From contig JALCDQ010000012.1 in NCBI GenBank assembly GCA_022641735.1, forward strand, positions 1 to 55,822: 55,822 nucleotides of DNA. Reading direction: 5' to 3'. The stretch is from Prevotella sp. Its GTDB lineage: Bacteria; Bacteroidota; Bacteroidia; Bacteroidales; Bacteroidaceae. The number at the start of each line of letters is the position of its first letter. Positions within the stretch are counted from its first letter, which is position 1. Shown here piece after piece: positions 45,001 to 55,822 of this stretch. Position numbers and translations under genes: made by a program. The notes beneath the pieces were generated by a model. The model ran no database searches. It saw nothing but the letters and a program-made list of their open reading frames with translations, and was not told where the DNA came from.

Positions 45001-48000
45001 AAGCACGTTCATAGAGGCCTTGATGGTAGTCGTTGGCGTCTGATAATACTGATGCCGACGGTGATGACGCGGCTTTCCAGTGTTGCTTTCACGTGTAGCC
45101 CAACTCCTTATGAGGCTTTGTGGGGTAAGCAGTCGCGGCAAAATCAGCGACACATCACCGCCATATTCATAGGAATTGATGCCTGATGACGAGCCTTCAG
45201 ACTGATGACCGGTCTGCCATTCATAAGAGCCATGCAGGTTGACATCCAATTTCTCACCGCCACGAAAGGCATTTCGCTTGGTAAGACCTAACACAAGCTC
45301 AGGCCCCATCCTACCGGTAGTCTTGCCATTGGCATTCGCTTCCACATAAAAATCATAGGGCTTGTCGAACACAAGGTCGACGGCAAGGTCCAAAGTATCG
45401 CAGGTAAGGGAGGAATCACGTGGCGTAAACTTCAGGCTGCTATAGCTGAAGAGACCCATATTGAGGATGTTCTTGCTCGATTCCTCTTCGTTTGCACTAT
45501 TGTAAAGTTGGTTAGGACGAAGCTTCAAGCCCCTTGAAATGACACCCGTACGCAAGGGTTGATGGCTCCCGTTGAAGTAAGTCGTGAAGTGACGCTTATG
45601 CAATGAGTCGTTCAACTGCTCCATAAACGAGCGGCGGAAATTAATGTCTATCTTGCCAATGTACCACTTATGGGTGGCTTGCGCATCCAGACTATCCGCC
45701 ATTTGCAGGTGCACCAATGCCTTGCCGGGCACATTCACGGTGTCAGCCAAATAAGAGGCATAGCCAGATTTATAGTAATAATAGCCGTTATTGCGGAACA
45801 ACGTGCTCAAACGCTGACGCTCATTCTCCAATGTGGGAACACTGAAAGGGTCGCCATTGTGTATCAGCGTCTCGCTGATATGCGCATGGATAAGACTGTC
45901 GGCAACAGGTGGAAAGTTGATATACTTTATCGAATCCATCGTCCACAGACGTCCCATATTGACCGTATAGGCAACCTTTGCCTTCTTGGGATTGCTTTCC
46001 GTAATCACCTCATGCGACACCTTGCCATTGAAATAACCATATTTCTTCAGTTGAGATTGGGCTACTGACGACCGCAACTCAGGGTTTACCTCACTCATCA
46101 ACTTAGGCTTTGAGCCGAAAGCCCTCGTCATCCACTTGGCAAAATCACTGTTAGACTGAGAGAAAGCATTCCATATCCACAGCTTAATCTGAAACGGATT
46201 GCGGTAATAACTGCTGCCGAAAAGGGCACCATTAGGGGCAGATGCCAACGCATACTCCATTTCCTCTTGGGTCATAATGGCGTGGTCGTTCTTCTCATAA
46301 TTAGTGAACTCAATCTGTTTAAGTCCCGTAAAGAGTTGCTCTCCATCAGGGATTGCACTGGTTGTGGAGCATGCCGTTATCACCGTCAGCACCACTATGA
46401 CTGCCAATATGTAAGTTTTACTTTTTCTCATTGTCATTCATTTTAACAGAATCAGGGCGCATCGGCGGCATCACTTGTTTCTCGCTCTTGAAGCGGAAGA
46501 TGTCTTTGAAGTGCTGAAGCTTACGTTGCCACTTGAAACCTATCCCGTATTGACCCAACGGACCTTCAAGCCAATCATACTTGTTGTTATCATAGAAGAG
46601 GCGAAGATACTTGCTTGAGTTCTTGTCAAGACGATATTCCAGCTCCACATTATCAAAGAATGAGTTGTTACGCTGATTCTGGTCAAGCTCTGCACCCGTA
46701 GAAACCTTGCCACCGATAATGATGTTCAGCCGATTATTCCATAAGCGCTTGGAGAAACGGAAGTTATAATCCGTGTGCATACCACCGCTTGATGTGGTGG
46801 CATTATCAACGCTCATACCAAGGTCAAGACCCATTGAGCGCATGGCTGTTCCCGTCACATTATTAATCTCAGACTGAAGGAATGAGCTCAAGGCACTGTT
46901 CATGGAGAAGGAAGTTGTATTGCCATCCGACAGATACATGCCTGATGCCAGCATCGTGATGGCCACCTTGCTTCGGCCTTCTATCGTCATCGTGTTGAGC
47001 TCATCTTGAATGGTCACGTCGTTAGGAGCATCGATGATGAACTCAATCCCTAACTTATTCAGGGTCTGAGAGAGTTTCACACCACATTCAAAGTCTACTA
47101 CTCTACCTGACCCAGTGCCTTCATTTACCGTGGATTTCACGTTCTCCGTGGCGGTAATATGCAGCAACGGGTCCATCGGATCGCCTTGGAATTCGATGTA
47201 ACTGCCGTCTTTGATGGTGAAGGTCTTCAATGGAATGATAGGCAGAGAATACTTCATTTGCCCATTATTGAGCGTATATCGGCCTGTAAGACGCAGATTA
47301 TCAACGGAGTTATAGTTCATCATCAGGTCGCCTCCGCCCATCAAATCAATGTAATTGGAATGGTCGGCATTGAGCATACACATGATGTGTGCCCCCTCAT
47401 CTATCGACATATTGAGCGACATATCGAGGCCTGTAAGCGGCGGACGCTTCACTACTTCCACGGTAGAATCTTGAAAATTGGTGAACTTCACGAGTTCTTG
47501 CAACTGGTTATCAGTGGTCAATTCGGCATCACGCATCACATAAGTCATGTCCGTATTGCCCAAAACATCCAGCTTTCCTCTCATCTTCAGACTCTCCAAA
47601 GGCCCGTTCATACTGCCGAAGAAGTTGACGAAAGCCTTGCCATAAGCCTCTGAACGTGGGTTCTCTTTGGCGTCAATAAGCTCGAAGTTCTCGGCTTTCA
47701 TGCGGATATCCAACAGCATTCTGTCAAGGTCGGAGAAGTCAAACTTGCCGGAAATGTTCAATGGGGAATCGTTATTGGCATACATTTCAAAGTTCTCAAA
47801 GAGAAGATTGCTCCCCACAATACGCACCGGATCATTGGCAAAACGCATATCCAAGCCATAAGGCTCACTTAGCAAATGGCAGGAGTCAAGATACACTTCA
47901 CCATCCACTTGAGGCTTCTTCAGCGACCCTCTCACCGTCAGCGTGCCGTCACCATATCCCTTGAAGCCAATGATTCGATTAGGAATGAAGCCGTTAGCCA

Positions 48001-51000
48001 TATCCATCGGCAGGCGTTTCATGCCCACTGTGGCATCCAAGAAACCGCTCCCTTTGGAGCTGTAAGTACCTTTCAATGTGCCCACTTCGTTACCATCATG
48101 CTTCAAAATACCGTCTACATAGTGCGTTCCATCTGGCTTTGGAATATACACAAATTCGGCTCCCACATCCCCCATCGGATACTTCTCATAGAACATCTTA
48201 CTGACGTCTACCTCCGAAGAAACAGATAACTCGTCCTTGGTTTGTATCAAATGGAAGTCTCCATCCATAACTCCCGCAATGTCAGGAGTATAAGGGATGA
48301 CGGAAAGAACTTTCTCCAAGTCGAACTGATGAAGGGAAACTGTCACATCCTGAAGGGCTTCGAGGTTGTCATCATTTGTGTAAATCTGCAATCCCATGCC
48401 GTCGTCAGCCCTCAATTTAAGGTCTGCTGACACCCTTCGGTCATCTCCTAAGAAGACGTAATTGCTGTCGTTAACGTTGAATTTCTTATATCCCAAGATA
48501 GGATTATCTCCAAACATGTGGAGCCGAATGCCTTTCTGTTCCATCTGAGCAGACAATCCAAGGCGCAAACCGAGCTTGTCATCAGCATCGTAAACCTTAG
48601 TACTCAGTTGCGTGCCATGCTCATTGATGCCACCATCAAACAACGCATTGAAGGTGTAAGCAGGGTTATTCTTGCCATTGCGGACCTGTGCCTTATAGGT
48701 AGCTCCTACCGAATCGGAGGCTATGGCAAAGCGAATTGTATCCAAACGGATGCTGTCTACGATGAGAGAATCTATCTTCAGATTACCATTCAGACCTGCC
48801 ATTGGCGAGGAATCCATGTCCATATAGATGCTCGCAAGGTCGTAACCATACTTCCGAAGGATGCCACAGAAGAAGTTGTCACGCCCACTTGTGAGGTAGA
48901 TACGTGCATTCGGAAGCCGCTTGCGAAGGCGAACTTGGTCGATATACTTATTCTTCAGTTGCTTTTGCAGTTCTCCCATGAAGCTCAAAAGTTGCTTCAT
49001 AATGCGCTGATAGCCATACTTTGCGTTAGCATTCAGATGGAAATCGCCACAATCGACAACGGCATGCGTGGTGTCTCTTGACGTCAAAACATCGAGCACA
49101 ATATCGTCAGGATGATAGCGTTTGCCGTTATCCTGCACAAAGATATCACTCACCAAGCCCTGCACTTTATAGTAATCCTTGAAGTTGCTCTTAATGTCTA
49201 CATGGCTGCAAATGGCCGTAATAATGGAATCCTGAGTAATTCCGAGCCTATGGAGGTCGGCTTTGCTGAGGTCACAAGAGAACGTTCCGCGAAGCACCTT
49301 CTTGCTGGTGATGCCATCGAAAGTGAGAAGCCCCTTCAACAAACGGTTCTTGCTATCGACATCGGCATGAATGCGACCATTGCGGATAGCCGCCACAGCA
49401 TTCATATTATCCAGATTATAGCCGCCATATTGGAACTTCTGAATCTTCACTTTGGCATTCAATCGAGTGCGAGAAGACAGAAAATCAGTACCTGCACCGT
49501 TAGCTTCCACATAGCCCGAAAAGGCATGCAGCCCCATATTGGGCACGAAATGCTGAAGCTGGAGATTATTGGCTTTCAACTTGGCCCTATAAACCATGTT
49601 CTTCGCATCTAATTGAGCAGTGCCCGAAAGGCTGCCTCTGCCCTCGCGGGCAATGAAGTTTCCGCCGTATTTCTGCCCGTCAACATTGAAATGTCCTTTG
49701 AGGCCTATGCCATTAGGAATGCGGATTTGCCGCATCAAAGACGGGTCGAGCATACTCGTGAGGAAGTTGAGATTATAGCTATGGGCATCTACATCGAGGT
49801 TGGCCTTCAGATGTTTAGGGTCTGTAAGGTTTTCCATGAAACCGTCGGCATACACATTAAAGGCGGTGGGCAATTTCACCGTGAGGCCCGAAAGATGCAC
49901 TTTCTGCATGTTGCCCCTCACTACTCCGTCAACGCGTAACGGATAATTAGGCCATCGGCGCATGAGTCCAGCGGGCGCAGAAGCCATGAACTTCAGCATA
50001 TCCTGCTTGCCAATACTGCCATGAACAGTCACGTCCAACTTGCCAGGATGCCGCTCGGCAAAGGCATTCTTATCCATAATGAACTGCACATCTAGGTCTG
50101 ATTCCGTCGTCTTCAAATGCATTTTGGGCAGTCGGATGCTCGTGGAGTCCATCGAAAAAGGCCCTTGGAAGTCATCCACTATCAGTCCGCTCTGCTCCTT
50201 GAAGCGGCATTGTCGGATTTTGATGTCCAGTTTGGAGTCGCAATAATAGAAGGAATCAGCCTTCAGCAACAAGTCTTCGAGGGCGAGGTGATTATAATCG
50301 AGGCCCTTCTGATGGGTTTCAAAGTTGTTGTCATAATAGAGATTGCCGTCCTGCCAATCGAGCTTTCCTATCTGATAAAGGCTCTTGTGGAGGTCGAGAA
50401 ATCCGTTGCTGGCAGCCACATTGCCCATGTAAGCATGCACGGAGAGCGTGTCGCCCGGCATGTGGAGCGTGAAATCGGTGTGATGGAAGTTGACTTTATC
50501 GAGCGTAATCTTCCAGAAATTCTTGCTTGGAGTTGTGTCAGGAGGCACCGTATCACTGAGTTCCACGCTGAGTTTAGCGTTCTTGAAGAGAGCTTCATCT
50601 ACCTTTACAGCCGACGCGCCGAGGTCGATGCCATGCGATTTGAGCGCCAATAGCCCCACGTTTCCTTTGATTCGGGCCTGATGAATGAAGTTTGTGGTGT
50701 TCACTTTCATGTCTTCGAAGCGAAGCTCATCAATCTGCACCTGCTTATGGAACAAGGGAAGCAGCTGTATATCGGCAACGGTGTGACCGATGTCAGCCAC
50801 CGTGTCTTTCACTTGCGGCAACGAATCATTCTGCTGAATGGCCTTGATGCCATCGATGCCAAGGTCGAGTGGGAACTCCAAATTCACGTGATTGACCGTG
50901 ATTTCCATGCCTGTTTTCTCCGAAGCATAGGCCGCCACTCGCTTTACTGCCCAGTTTTGGAAAGGAGGGAAGTAAAACAACAGCACCAGCAAAATGAAAA

Positions 51001-54000
51001 GCAGGATGGGAATCGCTATAATGATGCCTGCCCACTTGGCAATTTTTTTCATATAATCAACAAGGAGTGCCACAGTTGGTATTAGCGGCTCTCAATCTTT
51101 TGCAAAGTAAATAAAAAAATTCGAGATAAAGAACATTTTTATGGAAATTTTCTAAAGACAGGCAAAATAATTATCGTTGAGTATTAACAAAGATTAGTAT
51201 TTCGAGGCTAAAAATGAGTTTGGATTATAGCGCGAGTTTTCTCTGACATGCTATTTTGCCAAAAATCAGCAGATTTTGAGCGTTTTTGCAAGATATTGAA
51301 AATCAACCGCTTAGGAAATACGGGTAATTATCGGATTTGTAAAAGACTACTTTCTACATTGTAAACAACCGTTGTTTACCTTGTAAAAGATAGCTTTTCA
51401 GGAGGTAGAAGACGGTCTTTTACGGGGTAAAAGGTATCTATTGACAAAGCAAGCAACCGCTTTCTTTCCTCTTGGGGACTGTTTTCCAGCCCTAAAAGAG
51501 TCAGATATGGGGTAATAAGAGATTATTTCGAGTGAAATCAAAGGTTGTTTCCGTAGTTAATAAAACTATAGTTTTCTTAAATAATCGTTAAAAACTATAC
51601 CAATCCACTACCAATCGCTTGCCAAAGATTATCATTTGGCAACGGAGCTTCCACTTTGATTTGCTCTTTTGAAACGGGATGAGTGAATTCAACTCGGCGT
51701 GCCAAAAGCGAGATACTTCCATCTGGATTAGAGCGCTGAGCACCATATTTCAAGTCGCCTTTGATAGGGCATCCCATGGCGGCAAGCTGACATCTGATTT
51801 GATGATGACGACCCGTCATCAGCTGGACTTCCAACAGATGATAGTTGTCGGTATGGCATATTTCGCGATATTTCAGCACTGCCTTCTTCGCATTCGGCAC
51901 CTCATGGTCGTAAGCGTAGCTCTTGTTTTGCTTCTCATTGCGTACAAGCCAGTTTTCCAAAAGCCCTTCTTGAGCCTTCGGGGCGTTCTTCACAATCGCC
52001 CAATAAGTCTTATGCACCTCTCCCTCCCGAAACATATTGTTCAGTCGAGGCAAGGCTTTTGAGGTCTTGGCAAACACGACAAGCCCTGCAACAGGCCTGT
52101 CCAGACGATGCACCACACCCAAAAACACATTGCCGGGCTTATGGTATTTATCCTTCAGATACTGCTTTACAATATCAGAGAGAGGACAATCGCCGGTCTT
52201 ATCGCCCTGCACAATCTCCCCACTCTGCTTATTGACTATGATGACATGGTTGTCTTCGTAGACGACTTCCATCTTACATATTCATTCCACCATCTACCTG
52301 AATGACCTGTCCACTCACGTAGCTAGACATGTCAGAAGCCAAGAATGTAGCCACATTAGCTATATCATCGACCTTACCGCCACGGCGAAGAGGAATCTTA
52401 TTAATCCACTCCTTGCGGATATCCTCTGATAAAGCCTGTGTCATAGCAGTATCGATGAAGCCCGGAGCAATCGCATTTGCGCGGATTCCCTTTGGTCCCA
52501 TCTCCTGTCCGATGCTCTTTGCAAGAGCTATCAAACCAGCCTTTGAGGCAGCATAATTAGCTTGTCCGGCATTTCCATGAACACCCACCACGCTGGCCAT
52601 GTTAATGATAGAACCGGCACGCTGACGCATCATCACCGGTACACAAGCATGGATAAAGTTGAAAGCACTCTTCAAATTGACTGCAATCACTGCATCCCAC
52701 TGCTGCTCGGTCATGCGAAGCATCAGACCATCCTTAGTGATACCGGCATTATTCACCAAAATATCAATAGAACCGAAGTCTTCCTTCACGGTCTTAACAA
52801 CTTCCTCTGTTTGAGCAAAATCAGCTGCATTGCTGGCATATCCCTTAGCTTTCACGCCAAGAGCAGCAATCTCGCGCTCTGTAGCCAACCCTCCATGCTC
52901 CTCATCGATGAAAAGATCGGTGAAAGCAATGTTGGCTCCTTCTGAAGCAAACTTCAAGGCTATAGCCTTGCCAATACCACGTGCAGCACCTGTAATCAGG
53001 GCTGTCTTACCATTTAATAATCCCATTTTCGTAATTTATTAAAGATTTATATTTTACTTTTCAATATTTATCTAACCCCGTTTTTGCCTAAAGCACCATA
53101 GACAAACTTGGCCACCAACGGTTTACTTGACTCTATATCAAGGCCATGGGCAATACGTCCATAGATGAAAGGAACTTCCAATCCCTTGATACAATAGTGG
53201 GTTATATCAGCCACCAAATCAACGTTTTCGATGTCAAATTCCCCATCAGACTTGCCCTCAGCATACACTTTACGGAAGATTTCGATTTCATCTTCATCGA
53301 AATTCTTACGCACCTTCTCCACCATCCATATATTTCTGAAGAACTCCGCACGCAAGTTACCATTGCGCATCACAGTCTCCCGAATCATGCTCAGATGGGT
53401 ATAGATGAGCTCAATCACCTTTTCTTGGGGACGCATCTTCATTGCGGCAACATCATCCAACTTGTCGGAAAGACGCTCCAGCTCCGATTCTATCACGGCA
53501 GAGTAAATGTCCTCCTTGCGATTAAAATAGGTATAAAGCGTGCGGCGGCCTTTTCCTGATGCCACTGCAATATCATTCATAGTAGTGTTCGCTATCCCAT
53601 TTTGAGCAAATAGCCTTCTTGCAACGTCTACCAGCGTTTGTCTTGTCTTCGAAATTGACATTATTATATTCCTCCGAAGTTAAAAATTGCACACCCAAAT
53701 ATTTGTGTGCAAAAATATCACTTTTATTTGGAATAGGCAAATGGAAAGCAGTTTTTTTTGTAAAAACTCAAAATATTCCCTTTTATATTTGGTCACGTCG
53801 AAAAATAACCGTACCTTTGCACTCGCAAAATAAAAACATCGCGGAGTGGAGCAGTTGGTAGCTCGCCAGGCTCATAACCTGGAGGTCGCACGTTCGAGTC
53901 CTGCCTCCGCAACAAAGTAACGCTCGGAAAGCCTTTCAAAAAGGTTTCCGGGCGTTTTCCTATTTTAAACTCGGACATAAGTAGGACAATAAAAGAACCT

Positions 54001-55822
54001 GTTGTTATTACTGTAAATGGCACGACTTTTCAAAGGATAATGGGAAATGTTAAATCCTGCCTCCGCAACTAAAAAGCGTAAGATTCTTCTGAGTCTTACG
54101 CTTTTTCTTTAGAATTGTTCCAATATTTCTATTCGCTTTTCGGTATCGGGATGCGTGCTGAAAAGAGAATTCATGAAGCTCATCAGCCCAGTCGACATCT
54201 GGTCAGGACGAACGATGAAGAGCTGGGCAACATCTTCGCGCTTGACATTATCTAATCCCGGGTCTGACGAAATTTTTCTCAAAGCTGAAGCCAAAGCAAG
54301 TGGGTCTCCGCATAATTCTGCCCCTCCAGCATCTGCCATGTATTCGCGCTTGCGGGAAATGGCAAAACGAGTGATAAGTGTAAAGAAATAAGCGATGGCA
54401 CAACAAACCGCTCCCACTAACAAAATGACGATAATAGACAACCCATTACCTTTCCCATTGCTCCCGCTACGACTGTTTCCACCTCCAAACCACATCACAT
54501 TATACATCATTCGGACAACAAGACTCATCACTGTAGAAATGATTCCTACGAAGATAACACTCGTTATCAACAAGCGAGTATCACGATTACGGATATGCGT
54601 CAGTTCATGTCCGATGACTCCAGCTAACTCTGAATCGTTCAAACGATCAATGATACCAGACGTAAGAGTCACTGTATAACTTTTATTATTTATGCCACTG
54701 GCAAACGCATTGAGCTGGGGATCATCCACAATATTGATATTCGGCATATCCATACCACATGACATACAGAGGTTTTCTACAATATTATAGATGCGAGGAT
54801 TCTCCTTACGAGTCAATGGACGCGAACCTGTAGCCTGCTGTATCATGGATACATTCGAGAAATAAGCTATCAAGAACCACAAGGCAACACCTCCAATCAC
54901 CCACGGAATCGTTGTCACAAAGTAATAATTAACGGTTGCAGCATCAAGTTGGTGTACTACATTACCATACTGATCATAATAACCGTTACCGAAATAATTT
55001 AAAAGAGCCAGAAAGACCCACACCATTCCCAGTATAATCACTGGAAACATAAGGAGCAACAACATACTCATGATATTGTTGCGCCTTATTTGGGTCGCCA
55101 TACCTACATACTTCACAGACTTAGAACTTTACTTCTGGGGCTTTTTCGTAACTACTGCGTTCCTCCTGTGGAACCTCAAACATCGGTTCTTTCTTGAAAC
55201 CGAACATATTTGCGAAAATGTTAGAAGGAAAAGTCTGAACTGCATTATTGAGCTCTTTCGTCGCTGAATTGAAGAAACGACGAACAGCAGCCAACTTGTT
55301 TTCAATATCTGACAACTCACCTTGCAACTGCAAGAAGTTCTGATTAGCTTTTAGCTCAGGGTATGCTTCAACTGAGACTTTAAGACCTGACAAAGCACTT
55401 GTCAAGGCATTCTCAGCCTGGATCTTCTCATCAATCGTATTTGCTCCTAAGGCTGCAGAACGAGCTGCTGTAACTTTCTCAAAAACTTCCTTTTCATGAG
55501 CAGCATAACCCTTAACTGTTTCCACTAGTTGTGGAACCAGGTCATGACGCTGATTAAGCTGAACATCTATATTAGCAAAGGCATTTTCTCGATTGTTTCT
55601 TAGTTTTACAAGATTATTGTAAATACTAATTGCCCATACAATAAGTAGCACGATAACTACTACTAAAATTATTATTAATGTCATAATTAAAAGTTTAAAA
55701 TTATATATTAGACGACAAAGATACTGTAAAAGTTGACAATATACCGTATTTTTAAGATTTATTAGGAAAAGAAAAACCGATTTGTAATTAACAAACCGGT
55801 TTTCAAAATTTACTTGAGAAGA

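Overview
The window looks like a chromosomal segment from a Prevotella-like member of the Bacteroidota. Several things point there. Most putative promoters carry the Bacteroidota -7 element TAnnTTTG, Shine-Dalgarno sequences are weak or absent, and lipoboxed proteins are frequent. The gene families are typical of the phylum: DUF721 next to RecF, an AlkZ-related protein, paired DUF4230 proteins, DUF4890, DUF4827, a DUF2807 (GIN domain) protein, DUF2723, DUF4112, a TamB/lipoprotein-TamA pair, an S9 dipeptidyl peptidase and an RHS fragment. The assignment rests on reading translations; no database search was run.

Layout. 1-740: a broken RHS tail and degenerate non-coding sequence. 741-4792: DUF721-recF (leftward), then TPR protein-ribH-AlkZ-related-small protein (rightward). 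4801-11677 (leftward): a 999-residue FAD/Fe-S dehydrogenase, then four envelope or secreted proteins. 11844-13149: two overlapping DUF4230 genes. 13402-19106 (leftward): a LacI regulator, a hotdog thioesterase, a tightly coupled four-gene operon (nucleotidyltransferase, ATP-grasp, CDP-alcohol phosphotransferase, HAD) and a GIN-domain lipoprotein. 19255-23487: a 1410-residue acyl-CoA dehydratase activase-like protein. 23763-26024: a PiT phosphate transporter with a PhoU-like tail. 26201-33405: cysE, an rRNA methyltransferase, a dipeptidyl peptidase, purD, a membrane protein and a YqaA/DedA protein. 33764-39179: DUF2723 protein, polysaccharide deacetylase, queG and DUF4112, all overlapping. 39536-43758 (leftward): glmM, DUF4827, nrnA-like and a sugar-phosphate nucleotidyltransferase. 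44071-51052 (leftward): TamL and TamB. 51595-53661 (leftward): tetR-fabG-rluA. 53840-53912: initiator tRNA-Met with an att-like duplication downstream. 54109-55684 (leftward): lemA and an M48 protease.

The strongest unexplained signal is a dispersed family of tandem arrays with an exact 22-bp period. Each unit is a 19-bp dyad (GT...AC) plus a 3-bp spacer. I see eight arrays (at about 7990, 13173, 17114, 23533, 33442, 39275, 43940 and 51339). Arm sequences differ between arrays but stay self-complementary, as if the dyad rather than the sequence were conserved. Seven are intergenic; one lies in frame inside the ATP-grasp gene. A second, 9-bp-period palindromic array abuts the array at 33442.

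The four-gene operon at 15132-18257 is the best candidate for a poorly described pathway. An ATP-grasp enzyme, a cytidylyltransferase-like enzyme, a CDP-alcohol phosphotransferase and a HAD phosphatase-like protein could together kinase, activate, transfer and trim a polar lipid headgroup. The substrate cannot be read from the sequence.
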